Source: Burkholderia sp. L27(2015)
Lineage (GTDB): Bacteria; Pseudomonadota; Gammaproteobacteria; Burkholderiales; Burkholderiaceae
Length of the DNA: 64,000 nucleotides
Direction: 5' to 3'
Assembly (NCBI RefSeq): GCF_009765705.1
Contig: NZ_LMUX01000021.1
Coordinates: 1,123,026 to 1,187,025, forward strand
The position numbers and the translations under genes are program-made. Shown here one piece after another: positions 42,566 through 52,070 of this stretch (its first letter is position 1; each line of letters begins with the position of its first letter). The notes under the pieces were generated by a model that ran no database searches, was not told the DNA's origin, and worked only from the letters and a program-made list of their open reading frames with translations.

Positions 42566-42890
42566 GGCGTCGTTATGGGTACCAAGTGGGCACGCCCGTC
42601 GGCATGGCAATGAGCATGGGACGGCGGCGAGTCAGGTCAGCGATGAGCCTAGCTTACCGATGTGTCAACTGTCCATCTCTTATGTGTTGCTAAATGTTTT
42701 GCCGGCGCTTCTATTCGCGCTTATTCAAATTTATCGCGATTTCCCCGGAATTTACCAGCATTCGAGCCTCACGGCTCGGGCCTCGCACGGCCTCATAACG
42801 ATACTCCTGCAAACGGACTTTCCTATTCGCCGATTTGTTGATTTCGAAAGCTCAATTTCATATTTTGCTTTTGTTCGCGGGGATGTTTGA
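42566..42890. other. Divergent intergenic region between the efflux pump and sulfonate operon
   Basis: A moderately AT-rich divergent promoter region. I see no convincing palindrome or -35/-10 pair, and no CysB/Cbl-like site that I could defend by eye. A 128-codon plus-strand frame here overlaps the pump gene and is a chance frame. Confidence 0.35.
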
Positions 42891-44063
42891 ATGCATCGAG
42901 ACGAATCTCCAGATTTCCCAGACTTCCAAGCGGATCACATGACTATTTTCGTTTTCCTGCGCGTCAGTGCGACGCGCGCTCTTGCTTTGTTGGCCGCCGG
43001 GTTCAAGCTCCCGTTGGCGCTCATTCTCACACTCGCCCTCACGTTCACGCTCAGCAGCGCAGCGCTGGCCGCCGAGCCCGCGGTAATTCGCATCGGCGTA
43101 GCCCAACAGGGAGCCGGCGACCCCCCGACCTTCGGCGGCTCGCCCGCCGCGACGGCCCAATTGCAAGGTGAAGTCGAGAAGGAGTTCCAATCCGACGGCA
43201 TCAAGGTCGAATGGCTGTTCTTCAAGGGCGCAGGCCCCGCGGTGAACGAGGCGCTGGCTAATAAACAGCTTGATTTCGCGTACCAGGGCGACCTGCCCGC
43301 TGTGCTCGCGCGCGCCAACGGCATCAAAACCCACATACTGCTGGCCAGCGGCGTGCGCTCGGACGTCAAGCTGGCGGTGCCGCCGGGCTCCGATATCCAT
43401 TCGGTCAAAGACCTGAAGGGCAAGCGCGTCGCACTTTTTCGCGGCACCAACATGCAACTGGTCGTGGATAACGCGCTGGCCGCCAATGGTCTATCGGAAC
43501 GCGACCTGCAGGTGATCAACCTCGACACCTCGGGCTCGCAGGCGGCGCTCGCGTCCAAGGGCATCGACGCGTCGTTCAGCGACTTCCACTTGTACAAACT
43601 ACAGGCGCAGGGGCTCGCCAAGGTGATCTACGAATCGCACACCGACGGCCCGCAATTCACACGCCAAGCTCATTTGCTCGTACTCGACGATTTCGACTAT
43701 GCGCACCCCGAGATCGTGCAACGGGTGGTCAACGCCGTCGTGCGCAGCGCGCAGTGGTCGTCCGAGGAAAGTAACCGTGCCGCACTGTTCGACCTTTGGG
43801 CAAAAAGCGGCGTGCCAGCCAGCACGTGGCAAGCCGAATTTGCCGGGCAGTCGCTCAAGTCGCGCAGCTCGCCGTTGATCGACCCTTTCGTGATCGGCCG
43901 CTATAAGGCCGTCGCCCAAGAGGCGCTGGCGCTCAAGCTGATCCGCCAGCCCGTCGAAGTGGATTCGTGGTTTGAGCCCGTTTATCTGGACCGCGCGCTG
44001 CAGACGCTGAAGCTGCAAACGTATTGGACGCCCTACGACGCGGCCGGCAAACCGTTGAGCTAA
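42891..44063 (+). CDS. Sulfonate-type ABC transporter substrate-binding protein
   Basis: A 390-residue exported SsuA/TauA-like receptor. A polar start of 16 residues precedes the signal peptide, which ends in LSSAALAAEP; ATG 42939 would be a shorter alternative. The mature protein has IRIGVAQQGAGDPPTFGGSP, DLPAVLARANGIKTHILLAS, SVKDLKGKRVALFRGTNMQL and VINLDTSGSQAALASKGIDA. It heads an operon with two permeases, an ATPase and a flavin monooxygenase, so the ligand is probably an organosulfur or similar compound. Confidence 0.88.
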   Translation: MHRDESPDFPDFQADHMTIFVFLRVSATRALALLAAGFKLPLALILTLALTFTLSSAALAAEPAVIRIGVAQQGAGDPPTFGGSPAATAQLQGEVEKEFQSDGIKVEWLFFKGAGPAVNEALANKQLDFAYQGDLPAVLARANGIKTHILLASGVRSDVKLAVPPGSDIHSVKDLKGKRVALFRGTNMQLVVDNALAANGLSERDLQVINLDTSGSQAALASKGIDASFSDFHLYKLQAQGLAKVIYESHTDGPQFTRQAHLLVLDDFDYAHPEIVQRVVNAVVRSAQWSSEESNRAALFDLWAKSGVPASTWQAEFAGQSLKSRSSPLIDPFVIGRYKAVAQEALALKLIRQPVEVDSWFEPVYLDRALQTLKLQTYWTPYDAAGKPLS

Positions 44064-44074
44064 GGGAGACCGCG

Positions 44075-44926
44075 ATGAGCGATACCGCAATAGAGCGCAG
44101 CCTGGCACATCCGGCGCCGCGCGCCACGCACGGTCGACGCGGCTGGACTGAGTACGCGCTAGCGCTGCGTTGGCAGATCTTGCCGTTCATCGTGCCGGTA
44201 CTGTTGTTCTCGTTATGGCTAGCCGGCTCGAGCTTCGGGTGGATAGCGCCACAAGTGCTGCCCGCGCCGCATCTGGTATTGGAGACACTGCTGGACTTGG
44301 CGCGCAGTGGCGACCTGTGGAGCAACACATGGATCAGCCTATCGCGCGTGCTGGTCGGTTTCGCGGGAGGCACCGCACTGGGGCTGCTGCTGGGCAGCAG
44401 CTTAGGTATGTCGCGCACGCTGGAAAGCTATGTGCTGCCCAGTTTCAATGCACTTGTGCAAATCCCGGTGCTGGGCTGGTTGCCGGTCCTGCTGTTGTTG
44501 GTGGGGATAGGCGAGCCGCTCAAATATCTGCTGATCGGGCAGGCCGCACTGGTGCCTGTCACGTTGAGCACCTTGCAAGGTTTCCGGCAGGCGCCCGCGG
44601 CCTATTACGAAGTGGCGAATGTGTTTCGCTACAGCCGTTGGCAGTTGATCACCGAGGTGGTGTTTCCCGCCGCGTTACCGACGATTGCCACCGGAGTGCG
44701 GCTGGCATTTACCAAAGCATGGCTGGCGCTGGTCGTGGTGGAGTTGGTCGCCTCCTCGCAGGGCTTGGGCTACCTGATCGTTTATGGACGGCAGTTGTTC
44801 CAGCTGGATCTGGTGATGGCCGCGGTGATCGTGGTCGGCGCAATCGGCTATGCCATCGACCGCTTGCTCAACGCGCTGGAAGCACGCCTCACACGCGGCG
44901 CTCGTCGTGCATTCCGCACATTCTGA
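44075..44926 (+). CDS. ABC transporter permease (SsuC-like), first
   Basis: A 283-residue inner-membrane permease with about six helices. The cytoplasmic EAA loop reads YYEVANVFRYSRWQLITEVV followed by FPAALPTIATG. ATG 44075 follows AGGGAG closely and lies 11 nt after the receptor stop; the frame opens earlier inside the receptor gene. It differs clearly from the second permease downstream, so the two probably form a heterodimer. Confidence 0.9.
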   Translation: MSDTAIERSLAHPAPRATHGRRGWTEYALALRWQILPFIVPVLLFSLWLAGSSFGWIAPQVLPAPHLVLETLLDLARSGDLWSNTWISLSRVLVGFAGGTALGLLLGSSLGMSRTLESYVLPSFNALVQIPVLGWLPVLLLLVGIGEPLKYLLIGQAALVPVTLSTLQGFRQAPAAYYEVANVFRYSRWQLITEVVFPAALPTIATGVRLAFTKAWLALVVVELVASSQGLGYLIVYGRQLFQLDLVMAAVIVVGAIGYAIDRLLNALEARLTRGARRAFRTF

Positions 44927-44947
44927 ATTGCTGACCGGGAGAGGGGC

Positions 44948-45790
44948 ATGGCACACGCTGCCGATTTTGAATTGACACCGCCGGCGGTCGACGCCGGTGG
45001 CGCAGGCAGCACCAAGCCGACGTCGACATCCGCATCGACGGCGCCGAAGCGTTGGCGCGGCGCGGTCTTGCCGCTGCTGGCGCTCGCCTTGTGGTGGGGC
45101 GTCAGCGCGACCGGCATCAGCCGTTCCGGCCTGCTTGTCTCGCCACAGCAGGTTTTGCACACCGGCATCGAACAGATCGCGAGCGGCGCACTGTGGCGCG
45201 CGCTCTCGGCAAGCTTGGCACGCGAACTCACCGGCTTTGCGCTGGGCACGGCGGGTGGCTTGGTGCTTGGCGGTCTGCTCGGCTTTTCGCGGTTGGCCGA
45301 GCGCATATTGGGTCCTAGTTTCAATACCTTCAAACAGATTTCCTTATTTGCCTGGATTCCGTTGATCTCCGTCTGGTTCGGCTTGGGAGACGCGGCCAAA
45401 GTGGTGTTTCTCTCATTGGCGGCGCTGCTGCCGGTGGTCGCGCATGTAAGCGATGGCATACGCAACGTGTCGCCCGAGTTGCTCGAAGTGGCACACGTTT
45501 ATCGCTACACGCGTTGGCAAGTGGTGGTGCGGGTGGTGTTGCCGGCGGCTTTGCCGTCGGTGTTTACCGGGATCTACCTGGCTTTGATTTATTCATGGCT
45601 GGCTACGCTGGGCGCGGAGTATTTGCTCGTGGCCGGCAGCGGCATCGGCAACATGCTGATCGACGGCAGCGAACAATTTCGCATGGACCTGGTGCTGTTT
45701 GGCATTGTCGTGATCGGTATCGTTGGCTGGGCATTGAACGCCAGCGCAAGACTGCTGGAGCGACGCATATTCGCGCACCGCAGCCGCTAA
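44948..45790 (+). CDS. ABC transporter permease (SsuC-like), second
   Basis: A 280-residue second permease, 21 nt after the first, with GGGAGAGG before its ATG. Its EAA loop is [20 protein letters not shown] then [11 protein letters not shown]. The N-terminal 35 residues are polar and Ala/Thr-rich. The RYTRWQ and RYSRWQ loops show common descent of the pair. Confidence 0.9.
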   Translation: MAHAADFELTPPAVDAGGAGSTKPTSTSASTAPKRWRGAVLPLLALALWWGVSATGISRSGLLVSPQQVLHTGIEQIASGALWRALSASLARELTGFALGTAGGLVLGGLLGFSRLAERILGPSFNTFKQISLFAWIPLISVWFGLGDAAKVVFLSLAALLPVVAHVSDGIRNVSPELLEVAHVYRYTRWQVVVRVVLPAALPSVFTGIYLALIYSWLATLGAEYLLVAGSGIGNMLIDGSEQFRMDLVLFGIVVIGIVGWALNASARLLERRIFAHRSR

Positions 45791-45813
45791 TTTTTAGTCG
45801 TGGAGCCATTGTT

Positions 45814-46707
45814 ATGTCAGAGCTTTTGTCTAGAGCGCAAGAAAGCATCAAGCGAAGTGGCAAGCAAAGTACCCAGCAAAGCGCCCAGCAAAATGTCGAG
45901 CCGCAGCGCGCCAATGATTTGCAGATCCGCCATGTCAGCAAAAACTACGCGCAGCCGGGCGGCAATCTCGAGGTGCTGGCCGACATTGACCTCGATGTTG
46001 CCGCCGGTGAATTCGTCAGCGTGGTAGGCGCCAGCGGTTGCGGAAAATCGACGCTGTTGCGGTTGATTGCTGGGCTAGACGCTGAATTCGATGGAACGAT
46101 CCGGCTCGATGGACAAACCGTTGCCGGCACGAGTCTCGCGCGCGGCATCGTGTTCCAGGAGCATCGGCTGTTTCCCTGGTTGAATGTCGAGCAGAACATC
46201 GGCGTGGCCCTGCGTAATTCGGGCCTCGATGCGGCGCAAAAGCGGCGGGCCATCGCCGAGCACATCGAACTGGTCGGTCTGGTCGGTTTCGAGCATGCGT
46301 ACGCGCATCAGCTTTCGGGCGGCATGGCGCAGCGTGTGGCGATCGCACGAGGCCTGGTGAACCGCCCCAGCGTGCTGCTGCTCGACGAGCCGTTTGGCGC
46401 ACTGGACGCACTTACGCGCAGCCGCCTGCAGGGCGAATTGCAGCGCATCTGGGCACAGGAGCGCATCACGATGGTGTTGGTCACCCACGATGTCGAGGAA
46501 GCGGTGTTTCTGGGCGATCGGGTGGTCGTCATGCAACCGCGCCCGGGACGCGTCAAACGCGTGGTCGACGTGCCTATGGCGCGCCCGCGCAATCGCAGCG
46601 ATCCAGAATTCATTCGAATCCGCGACGACGTGCTACGCGAGTTTGCCGAGCCTGGCTTGGTGAATCGTGCCGCGCTCCTTTTGAACCGTTCCGAGAAAAA
46701 TCGATGA
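45814..46707 (+). CDS. ABC transporter ATP-binding protein (SsuB-like)
   Basis: A 297-residue ATPase for the two permeases. After a 35-residue Gln/Ser-rich start come Walker [10 protein letters not shown], the Q-loop [14 protein letters not shown], signature [15 protein letters not shown], Walker [14 protein letters not shown] and the His switch [15 protein letters not shown] lies 9 nt before ATG 45814. Its 3' end overlaps the monooxygenase start by 4 nt (ATGA). Confidence 0.93.
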   Translation: MSELLSRAQESIKRSGKQSTQQSAQQNVEPQRANDLQIRHVSKNYAQPGGNLEVLADIDLDVAAGEFVSVVGASGCGKSTLLRLIAGLDAEFDGTIRLDGQTVAGTSLARGIVFQEHRLFPWLNVEQNIGVALRNSGLDAAQKRRAIAEHIELVGLVGFEHAYAHQLSGGMAQRVAIARGLVNRPSVLLLDEPFGALDALTRSRLQGELQRIWAQERITMVLVTHDVEEAVFLGDRVVVMQPRPGRVKRVVDVPMARPRNRSDPEFIRIRDDVLREFAEPGLVNRAALLLNRSEKNR

Positions 46708-48074
46708 AGCCAACTCAACAGCAAACCAAACGTCAGATAAAGCTGGGCGCGTTCCTCATGCAAACCGGCCACCATATCGCTGCATGGCGTCACCCCGACG
46801 CACAAGCCGATGCCGGCCAGAACTTTCGGCACTATGCCCAAGTTGCGCAGAGCGCGGAGCGCGCGAAATTCGACGCGGTCTTTTTCGCCGACGGTGTCAG
46901 CGTGCGCGATTCCCAACTCGCATCGCTGTCGCGCACCGCGCGCGCCGATCATTTCGAACCGATCACGCTGCTGTCGGCCTTGTCGGTCGTCACGGAGAAA
47001 ATCGGCTTGATCGCGACCGTCTCGACCACCTTTAACGAGCCTTACAACCTGGCGCGCAAATTCGCGTCGCTCGATCATCTCAGTGGTGGGCGCTCAGGTT
47101 GGAACCTCGTGACATCGAGTACCGAGTCGGAAGCGCTCAACTTCAACTTCGAGCGTCATCCGGATCATGCCTTGCGGTACGAACGTGCACGCGAGTTCTA
47201 CGACGTGGTGGCGGGGCTATGGGATAGCTGGGAGGACGATGCGTTCATCCGCGACAAGGCCAGCGGTGTGTATTTCGATCCCGCCAAGCTACACACGCTG
47301 AACCACAGTGGCAAACATTTCTCGGTGCGCGGGCCGCTCAACGTAGCGCGCTCCCCGCAAGGCTGGCCGGTGGTCGTGCAAGCGGGTGCGTCGGAGGCGG
47401 GCCGCGAATTGGCCGCGCAGACTGCCGAAGTGATCTTCGTCGCGCACCAGACGTTCGAGGAAGCGCAATCGTTCTACCGCGACGTCAAAGGGCGCTTGGA
47501 GAAATACGGGCGGCAACCCGACCACATGAAAATCATGCCGGGCATCTTTCCGGTGATTGGTCGCACGCAAGAGGAAGCGGAAGAAAAATTCCAGCAATTG
47601 CAGGATCTAATCCACCCGGTGGTGGGCCTATCGCTGCTCTCCGGCATGACCGGTGGTGTCGACCTGTCGCCATACCCGCTCGACGGGCCTTTGCCCGATC
47701 TGCCCGAAACCAATGGCGGCAAGAGCCGACAGCGTCTGCTGTTCGATCTGGCGCAACGTGAAAACCTGACCCTACGCCAGCTCTATTTGCGCATCGCCGG
47801 CGCACGCGGCCATCAGCAAGTGGTCGGTACGGCGCAAAGTATTGCGGACCAATTGCAGCAGTGGTTCGAAGAAGGCGGCGCGGACGGTTTCAATATCATG
47901 TCGCCGTGGTTGCCGGGTGGCCTCGATGAATTTGCCGCTAGTGTGATTCCGGAACTTCAGCGGCGCGGCCTGTTCAGAACCGAATACGAAGGCAGCACGT
48001 TGCGCGAAAATCTGGGCTTGCCGCGCCCCGTGAATCGCTACAGCGAACCTCGTGAACAACCCGCCGTAGGCTGA
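46704..48074 (+). CDS. FMN-dependent monooxygenase (NtaA/SnaA/DszA family)
   Basis: A 456-residue class C flavin monooxygenase of the NtaA/SnaA/SoxA(DszA) family. Family pieces are [54 protein letters not shown] and [19 protein letters not shown]. These enzymes need FMNH2 from a separate reductase, which is not in the window. Substrates in the family include nitrilotriacetate, pristinamycin IIA and dibenzothiophene sulfone. With the transporter it forms an uptake-and-cleavage unit; sulfur scavenging is the simplest reading. Overlap of 4 nt shows translational coupling. Confidence 0.92.
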   Translation: MKPTQQQTKRQIKLGAFLMQTGHHIAAWRHPDAQADAGQNFRHYAQVAQSAERAKFDAVFFADGVSVRDSQLASLSRTARADHFEPITLLSALSVVTEKIGLIATVSTTFNEPYNLARKFASLDHLSGGRSGWNLVTSSTESEALNFNFERHPDHALRYERAREFYDVVAGLWDSWEDDAFIRDKASGVYFDPAKLHTLNHSGKHFSVRGPLNVARSPQGWPVVVQAGASEAGRELAAQTAEVIFVAHQTFEEAQSFYRDVKGRLEKYGRQPDHMKIMPGIFPVIGRTQEEAEEKFQQLQDLIHPVVGLSLLSGMTGGVDLSPYPLDGPLPDLPETNGGKSRQRLLFDLAQRENLTLRQLYLRIAGARGHQQVVGTAQSIADQLQQWFEEGGADGFNIMSPWLPGGLDEFAASVIPELQRRGLFRTEYEGSTLRENLGLPRPVNRYSEPREQPAVG

Positions 48075-48161
48075 CGCTCTTGGCTGAACGGGTAGGCTGA
48101 ATGAATGCAGGAGAACTGATATGATCGACAGCTGCCGCGGGCAATCGATCTGTCACTTGAT

Positions 48162-48181
48162 ACAAATAAGTCGATATTTGT
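48162..48181. repeat. Inverted repeat upstream of the Tyr/Pro-rich secreted protein
   Basis: ACAAATA and TATTTGT are separated by AGTCGA in an AT-rich gap, and AGTAA-GT-TTACT follows at about 48189-48200. Possible operator or hairpin between the monooxygenase operon and the next gene. Confidence 0.4.
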
Positions 48182-48334
48182 AAAATAAAGTAAGTTTACT
48201 CATCGATTCGCCCCAAAGATCGGGCGAGGACCCCATAAATCTCTCATTTTTTTCGCAGCCGTTACATTTTGGTAATGTTTTTTGAGACGAACCTCGCTAC
48301 GATGAATTTACTCACTACACATATGAGGTGTCTC

Positions 48335-48634
48335 ATGAATACCAAACGTTTAGCGCTGTCGCTGGGCGCGGGCGCTTTGGCGCTCGGCTTTTCGGGCCTG
48401 GCTCTGGCTCGAGTCGACGTCGGCATCAATCTCGGCGCGCCGGTGTATGTCGCTCCCGCCCCAGTTTATGTAGCACCGCCGCCTCCGCCGCCGGTGTATT
48501 ATCCCCAACCCGCTTACGTTGCCGGACCTGCCGTGATAATTGGCTGGCACGGCGATCGCTACTATGACGGTCATCGTTATTGGGATCGGCGTGAGTGGGA
48601 GCGTCATCACGACGATCGCGGGCGTCGCTATTAA
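48335..48634 (+). CDS. Small exported Tyr/Pro-rich protein
   Basis: A 99-residue protein with a clear signal peptide (MNTKRLALSLGAGALALGF, cleavage after ALA near residue 25). The mature part is built of Val/Tyr/Pro repeats (VYVAPAPVYVAPPPPPPVYY) and a basic Tyr/Trp/Arg/His tail (RYYDGHRYWDRREWERHHDD). Similar short proteins are common in Burkholderiaceae and have no known role; cell-envelope coating or metal binding are guesses. GAGGTG precedes ATG 48335. Confidence 0.82.
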   Translation: MNTKRLALSLGAGALALGFSGLALARVDVGINLGAPVYVAPAPVYVAPPPPPPVYYPQPAYVAGPAVIIGWHGDRYYDGHRYWDRREWERHHDDRGRRY

Positions 48635-48713
48635 TGCCGAGACCGGTTGTCGTTTATCGTTCACGCAACGAACGTGACGGCGGTCCGCGGTTCTTTACTA
48701 CGAGAGGAAAAAT

Positions 48714-48866
48714 ATGACAATGGGTAAGACAGTTTTGGCAGCACTGATGCTGGCCGCTGGTTTGGCTGCGTTCGCTCCGCTGAGCGCGCAGGCGTACGAT
48801 CACCGCGGTCATAAGGTGTGTCATTTCGATCACCACCATCACCGCGCTTGCCACTGGGTGCGTTAA
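48714..48866 (+). CDS. 50-residue exported His-rich micro-protein
   Basis: A very short gene with an AGAGGAAAAAT leader: signal peptide MTMGKTVLAALMLAAGLAAF ending in SAQA, then a mature peptide of about 23 residues with eight His and two Cys (KVCHFDHHHHRACHWVR). Cys and His spacing suggests metal binding outside the cytoplasm. It lies 79 nt after the Tyr/Pro-rich protein and ends at a strong terminator. I believe related His-motif peptides are annotated in Burkholderia. Confidence 0.8.
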   Translation: MTMGKTVLAALMLAAGLAAFAPLSAQAYDHRGHKVCHFDHHHHRACHWVR

Positions 48867-48901
48867 ATCCAACGATTGGCCGCTAGACGGCTGATCGTGC
48901 C

Positions 48902-48941
48902 AGCCCACGCACGACTACGTAGTCGTACGTGGGCTTTTTTT
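48902..48941 (+). terminator. Intrinsic terminator after the His-rich micro-protein
   Basis: AGCCCACGCACGACTA pairs with TAGTCGTACGTGGGCT with one mismatch and is followed directly by seven T residues in total. It stands 36 nt after the micro-protein stop and just before the GST gene, whose RBS region starts within it. Confidence 0.9.
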
Positions 48942-48958
48942 CATGGGGCGCCAGGCCG

Positions 48959-49624
48959 ATGATCACGCTTTATCACTGCATGAGTGCGCGCTCTTTCCGG
49001 CCGCTTTGGGCGCTCGAAGAACTGGGCATCCCCTACGAATTGAAAATGTTGCCCTTCCCACCGCGTGTGCTCGATCGCTCATTTCTCGCGATGAATCCGC
49101 TGGGCACCATACCTTTGTTGATCGACGGTGAAACGCACATGACGGAATCCGCCGCGATGTGCCAGTACCTGGCCACGCGCGCGGCACCCACGCCGCTGGA
49201 CGTTACCGCAGACGAGGCCGGCTTCGGCGCGTACCTGAATTACCTGCATTTCGGCGAAGCCACGCTGACGTTCCCGCAAACGCTGGTGCTGCGCTATCTG
49301 CATCAGGAACCGGATGAGCGTCGTCAACCGCAAGTGGCCGACGACTACGCGAAGTGGTTTATGTCGCGATTGCGCAGCCTCGAACCGCTGCTGCAGTCCA
49401 ATGACTATGTCTGTGCGGGACGTTTTACGGTGGCCGATATTTCGGTCGGATATGCGTTGATGTTAGCCGAGCATTTGGGTTTGCAGCCACGGTTCAAGCC
49501 TGCAGTGGCGGCATATTGGCAAAGGCTGCGCGAACGCCCGGCGTTTGAACGTGCCTTGGCGGCCCAGGCCGCGGCGGCGCAGACCCAGGGCGTGTCGCTC
49601 GTGGCGTCCCCCGATCTGCGCTGA
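48959..49624 (+). CDS. Glutathione S-transferase family protein
   Basis: A 221-residue cytosolic GST. The thioredoxin-like N-domain has MITLYHCMSARSFRPLWALE and the glutathione-binding cis-Pro TIPLLIDGETHMTESAAMCQ; Ser/Cys near residues 7-9 are candidate catalytic residues. The helical C-domain has FTVADISVGYALM (N-capping box). ATG 48959 matches the GST start; an upstream in-frame ATG lies in the terminator T run. Confidence 0.9.
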   Translation: MITLYHCMSARSFRPLWALEELGIPYELKMLPFPPRVLDRSFLAMNPLGTIPLLIDGETHMTESAAMCQYLATRAAPTPLDVTADEAGFGAYLNYLHFGEATLTFPQTLVLRYLHQEPDERRQPQVADDYAKWFMSRLRSLEPLLQSNDYVCAGRFTVADISVGYALMLAEHLGLQPRFKPAVAAYWQRLRERPAFERALAAQAAAAQTQGVSLVASPDLR

Positions 49625-49830
49625 ACACGGACCGCCGATCCGCCTTGATTCGCGGTCGCACGTTTGGACGTGGTCCGGTTCAGGAACCATTATTCCCCAG
49701 GGATCTCGAAACAACAGGAAGCTGGCCGCGATCACCGCCAAGGTGATCGACGTCGCGGCGAACATCGCCCTGGGCGCACCTGCAGCGGACGGTGTGGCCC
49801 GATCGCGCCGGTTCCGGACGGAGACCTGCC

Positions 49831-50106
49831 ATGTCACACCAACTGCTGAGCGCTGCCGGCCTGATTGCCAATATGGCTGGAGTTGTTGTGCTGTTTTTTT
49901 ACGGTTTTCCCCAACCCACACACGATGAGCAGGCGGTCATTGCCGTCACGGCAAAACCCCACGAAGAAGTGAAGGACGGCAAGAAAGCGGCAGAGGTGAT
50001 GCAGGAGGCGCGGCAGCGGAAAAAAGTCTATTTGTCGATGTCTGTCGTCGCATTGATCCTGATGCTCGGTGGGTTTGGCGCGCAGCTCGCGGCCCTTTGG
50101 TTCTGA
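49831..50106 (+). CDS. Small two-helix membrane protein
   Basis: A 91-residue protein with hydrophobic helices at about 5-24 and 70-90 and a charged Lys/Glu-rich middle (KPHEEVKDGKKAAEVMQEAR), possibly a coiled coil. GGAG stands 7 nt before ATG 49831. I do not recognise a family. Confidence 0.65.
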   Translation: MSHQLLSAAGLIANMAGVVVLFFYGFPQPTHDEQAVIAVTAKPHEEVKDGKKAAEVMQEARQRKKVYLSMSVVALILMLGGFGAQLAALWF

Positions 50107-50353
50107 GTCGTAAGTGTGATGAGCGGGGTGTTGTGCCGCGGCACGAAAATTGCAAACGTCTATCCGGAGTTTGCGCAATCCTCTTTTCATGCATGACTTC
50201 GCGCATGTGTCGCGCGTGTAAAAACGGTCGTTGGCCGGTAAGTTTGGTGCGATATGAACGTGGGAACGCGAGAACGCTATCGGCACGCGGCCCTTACGTC
50301 GCTTGCACGCGGTTTTTCGCACCGTGGTTTTCACCGGGTTAGCTCATTTGACA

Positions 50354-51100
50354 ATGTCTTCTGCCAACACGTCGCTGTTGATCGTCTCGCCGCACTTTGA
50401 TGATGCGGTGTTCAGTTGTGCGGACTGGATGGCACGGCAACCTGATGTCCTGGTTGGCACTGTCTTTACCGCTACGCCGGCCGGGAACCCGATGCACACC
50501 GAATGGGATGCGAGATGCGGCTTTGCGGACGCAGAGCAGGCGATGCGCGCGCGCATCGCGGAGGACGATCGCGCTTTGAGCCTATTGCATGCACACCCGC
50601 TGCGTTTGGGCTTTTTGGATCGCCAATATGGCGAACGTCCCGCTGTTGACGCGGTTGCACAGGCGATCGATGTGCTGGTCCTCGCTTATCGCTGCGGCGC
50701 GGTAATGATCCCGCTTGGGCTTTGTCACCCGGATCACGATCTCGTGCATCGCGCTTGTCTGCGGGTTCTAAAAGCAAATCCGCAGCTACGCTGGCTAGGA
50801 TATGAAGAAGCCCCCTACCGACGAGTCGAGGGTCTGGTGCAGGGGCGGCTGATCATGCTGGCGGACAATGGAATCGTGGCGACGCCATTCGCTATCCAGG
50901 CGAGCGTAGGCGGGTGCAGCGGCAACGCGGCCTGCAACGAGGTTGCCGAATTAACGCGTCAGGCGGTCGCCGCGTATCGAAGCCAGTTGCTGGGCTTCGA
51001 TGCGCCTGACACCGCCGAGTTCTATTTGCCCGGGCGCTATTGGACACTGGTTCACGCACCGGCCGGCCTGCGAGCCGCGACGCGAAACCCGCCGCTTTAA
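50354..51100 (+). CDS. PIG-L family deacetylase
   Basis: A 248-residue LmbE/PIG-L zinc-dependent N-acetylglucosaminyl deacetylase-like enzyme. The metal motif SPHFDDAVFSC (H-x-D-D) is at about 12-22 and the second His region is PLGLCHPDHDLVHR near 115-130. The substrate is likely an N-acetylated sugar conjugate. ATG 50354 is chosen from homology; the RBS is weak. It is followed by a GT2 gene and by convergent methyltransferase and dehydrogenase genes. Its TAA stop opens a triplicated AAATTCCC-type repeat. Confidence 0.87.
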   Translation: MSSANTSLLIVSPHFDDAVFSCADWMARQPDVLVGTVFTATPAGNPMHTEWDARCGFADAEQAMRARIAEDDRALSLLHAHPLRLGFLDRQYGERPAVDAVAQAIDVLVLAYRCGAVMIPLGLCHPDHDLVHRACLRVLKANPQLRWLGYEEAPYRRVEGLVQGRLIMLADNGIVATPFAIQASVGGCSGNAACNEVAELTRQAVAAYRSQLLGFDAPDTAEFYLPGRYWTLVHAPAGLRAATRNPPL

Positions 51101-51212
51101 AATTCCCCGCCTCAAATTCCCGCCTTAAAATTCCCTTAGGCACACGATTTGCTCAAAGCTTCGGGCTTTCCCGTTTCGTATTGGGAAGTCCTAAACTTAA
51201 CGGAGTCGTATC

Positions 51213-51971
51213 GTGATCGGAATCGTGATCCCAGCGCACAACGAAGAGCAACGAATCGAGCGTTGCCTGCGCACTGTCATCGCAGCCTCGTTTCATCCAG
51301 GGCTACATCGTGAAGCCGTGAAGATTGTCGTGGTGCTGGATGCATGCCGCGACCACTCGGCGCAGATCGCCCGAACCTGCGGCGTCGAAACGCTATCGAT
51401 CAACGCGTGCAACGTGGGCGCTGCCCGAGCGGCCGGCGCCGATTATCTGCTGGCGTGCGGAACCCGGTGGCTGGCGTTCACCGATGCGGACACAGTTGTT
51501 TCGCAGAACTGGATAATATCCCAACTCGAACTTCGTGCCGATGCGGTATGCGGCACGGTGGGTGTCGACGAATGGTCGGAACACAGCGCTTGGGTGCGCG
51601 GCGAATACGAACGTAACTATACGGATCGCGACGGCCATCGACATATACATGGCGCTAACCTGGGCGTGTCGGCGCATGCATATGCACTGGCCGGTGGTTT
51701 TTCCGGTCTGTCGGTGAGCGAGGATGTCGCGCTTGTGGACGCACTGATTGCGAGCGGCGCAAATATTGCCTGGAGCGCCTCGCCGCGTGTGACGACCAGC
51801 GCGCGCAAAGACTTTAAAATTCCCGGTGGGTTTGGCACTTGTCTGGAAACGATACAGGTTCGCGAACCCGATGCACAGTTGTTGGCAATGCCGCTGCGGC
51901 AGGCGTCACGGGAAAGTGCGCGGTGGTCCGAGCCCTGGGGTCTTGACGACACGCTGAACAAAGCGGCCTGA
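51213..51971 (+). CDS. Family 2 glycosyltransferase
   Basis: A 252-residue soluble GT-A glycosyltransferase. Signatures are VIPAHNEEQRIERCL, VVLDACRDHS, WLAFTDADTVVSQNW (D-x-D metal site) and HGANLGVSAHAYALAGGF. It lies 112 nt downstream of the deacetylase on the same strand. The stop is inside a 14-bp tandem duplication (CCTGAACAACGTTG at 51967-51980 and 51981-51994). Confidence 0.88.
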   Translation: MIGIVIPAHNEEQRIERCLRTVIAASFHPGLHREAVKIVVVLDACRDHSAQIARTCGVETLSINACNVGAARAAGADYLLACGTRWLAFTDADTVVSQNWIISQLELRADAVCGTVGVDEWSEHSAWVRGEYERNYTDRDGHRHIHGANLGVSAHAYALAGGFSGLSVSEDVALVDALIASGANIAWSASPRVTTSARKDFKIPGGFGTCLETIQVREPDAQLLAMPLRQASRESARWSEPWGLDDTLNKAA

Positions 51972-51994
51972 ACAACGTTGCCTGAACAACGTTG
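51967..51994 (+). repeat. 14-bp tandem duplication over the GT2 stop codon
   Basis: CCTGAACAACGTTG occurs twice without spacer, and a degenerate third copy follows. The GT2 TGA is in the first copy; the second copy gives a TGA in another frame. Confidence 0.8.
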
Positions 51995-52070
51995 ACTGAA
52001 TCATGCTGCGCAAGCTCAGTTGCCTGAGCCAAGCTGACTGAGCGGACCTGGCGACTTGTACGGCCGCTAC

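Noticed and set aside
42504-42890. Plus-strand frame of 128 codons before the sulfonate operon
   Set aside because: Half of it is antisense to the DHA2 pump and no start signal is seen.
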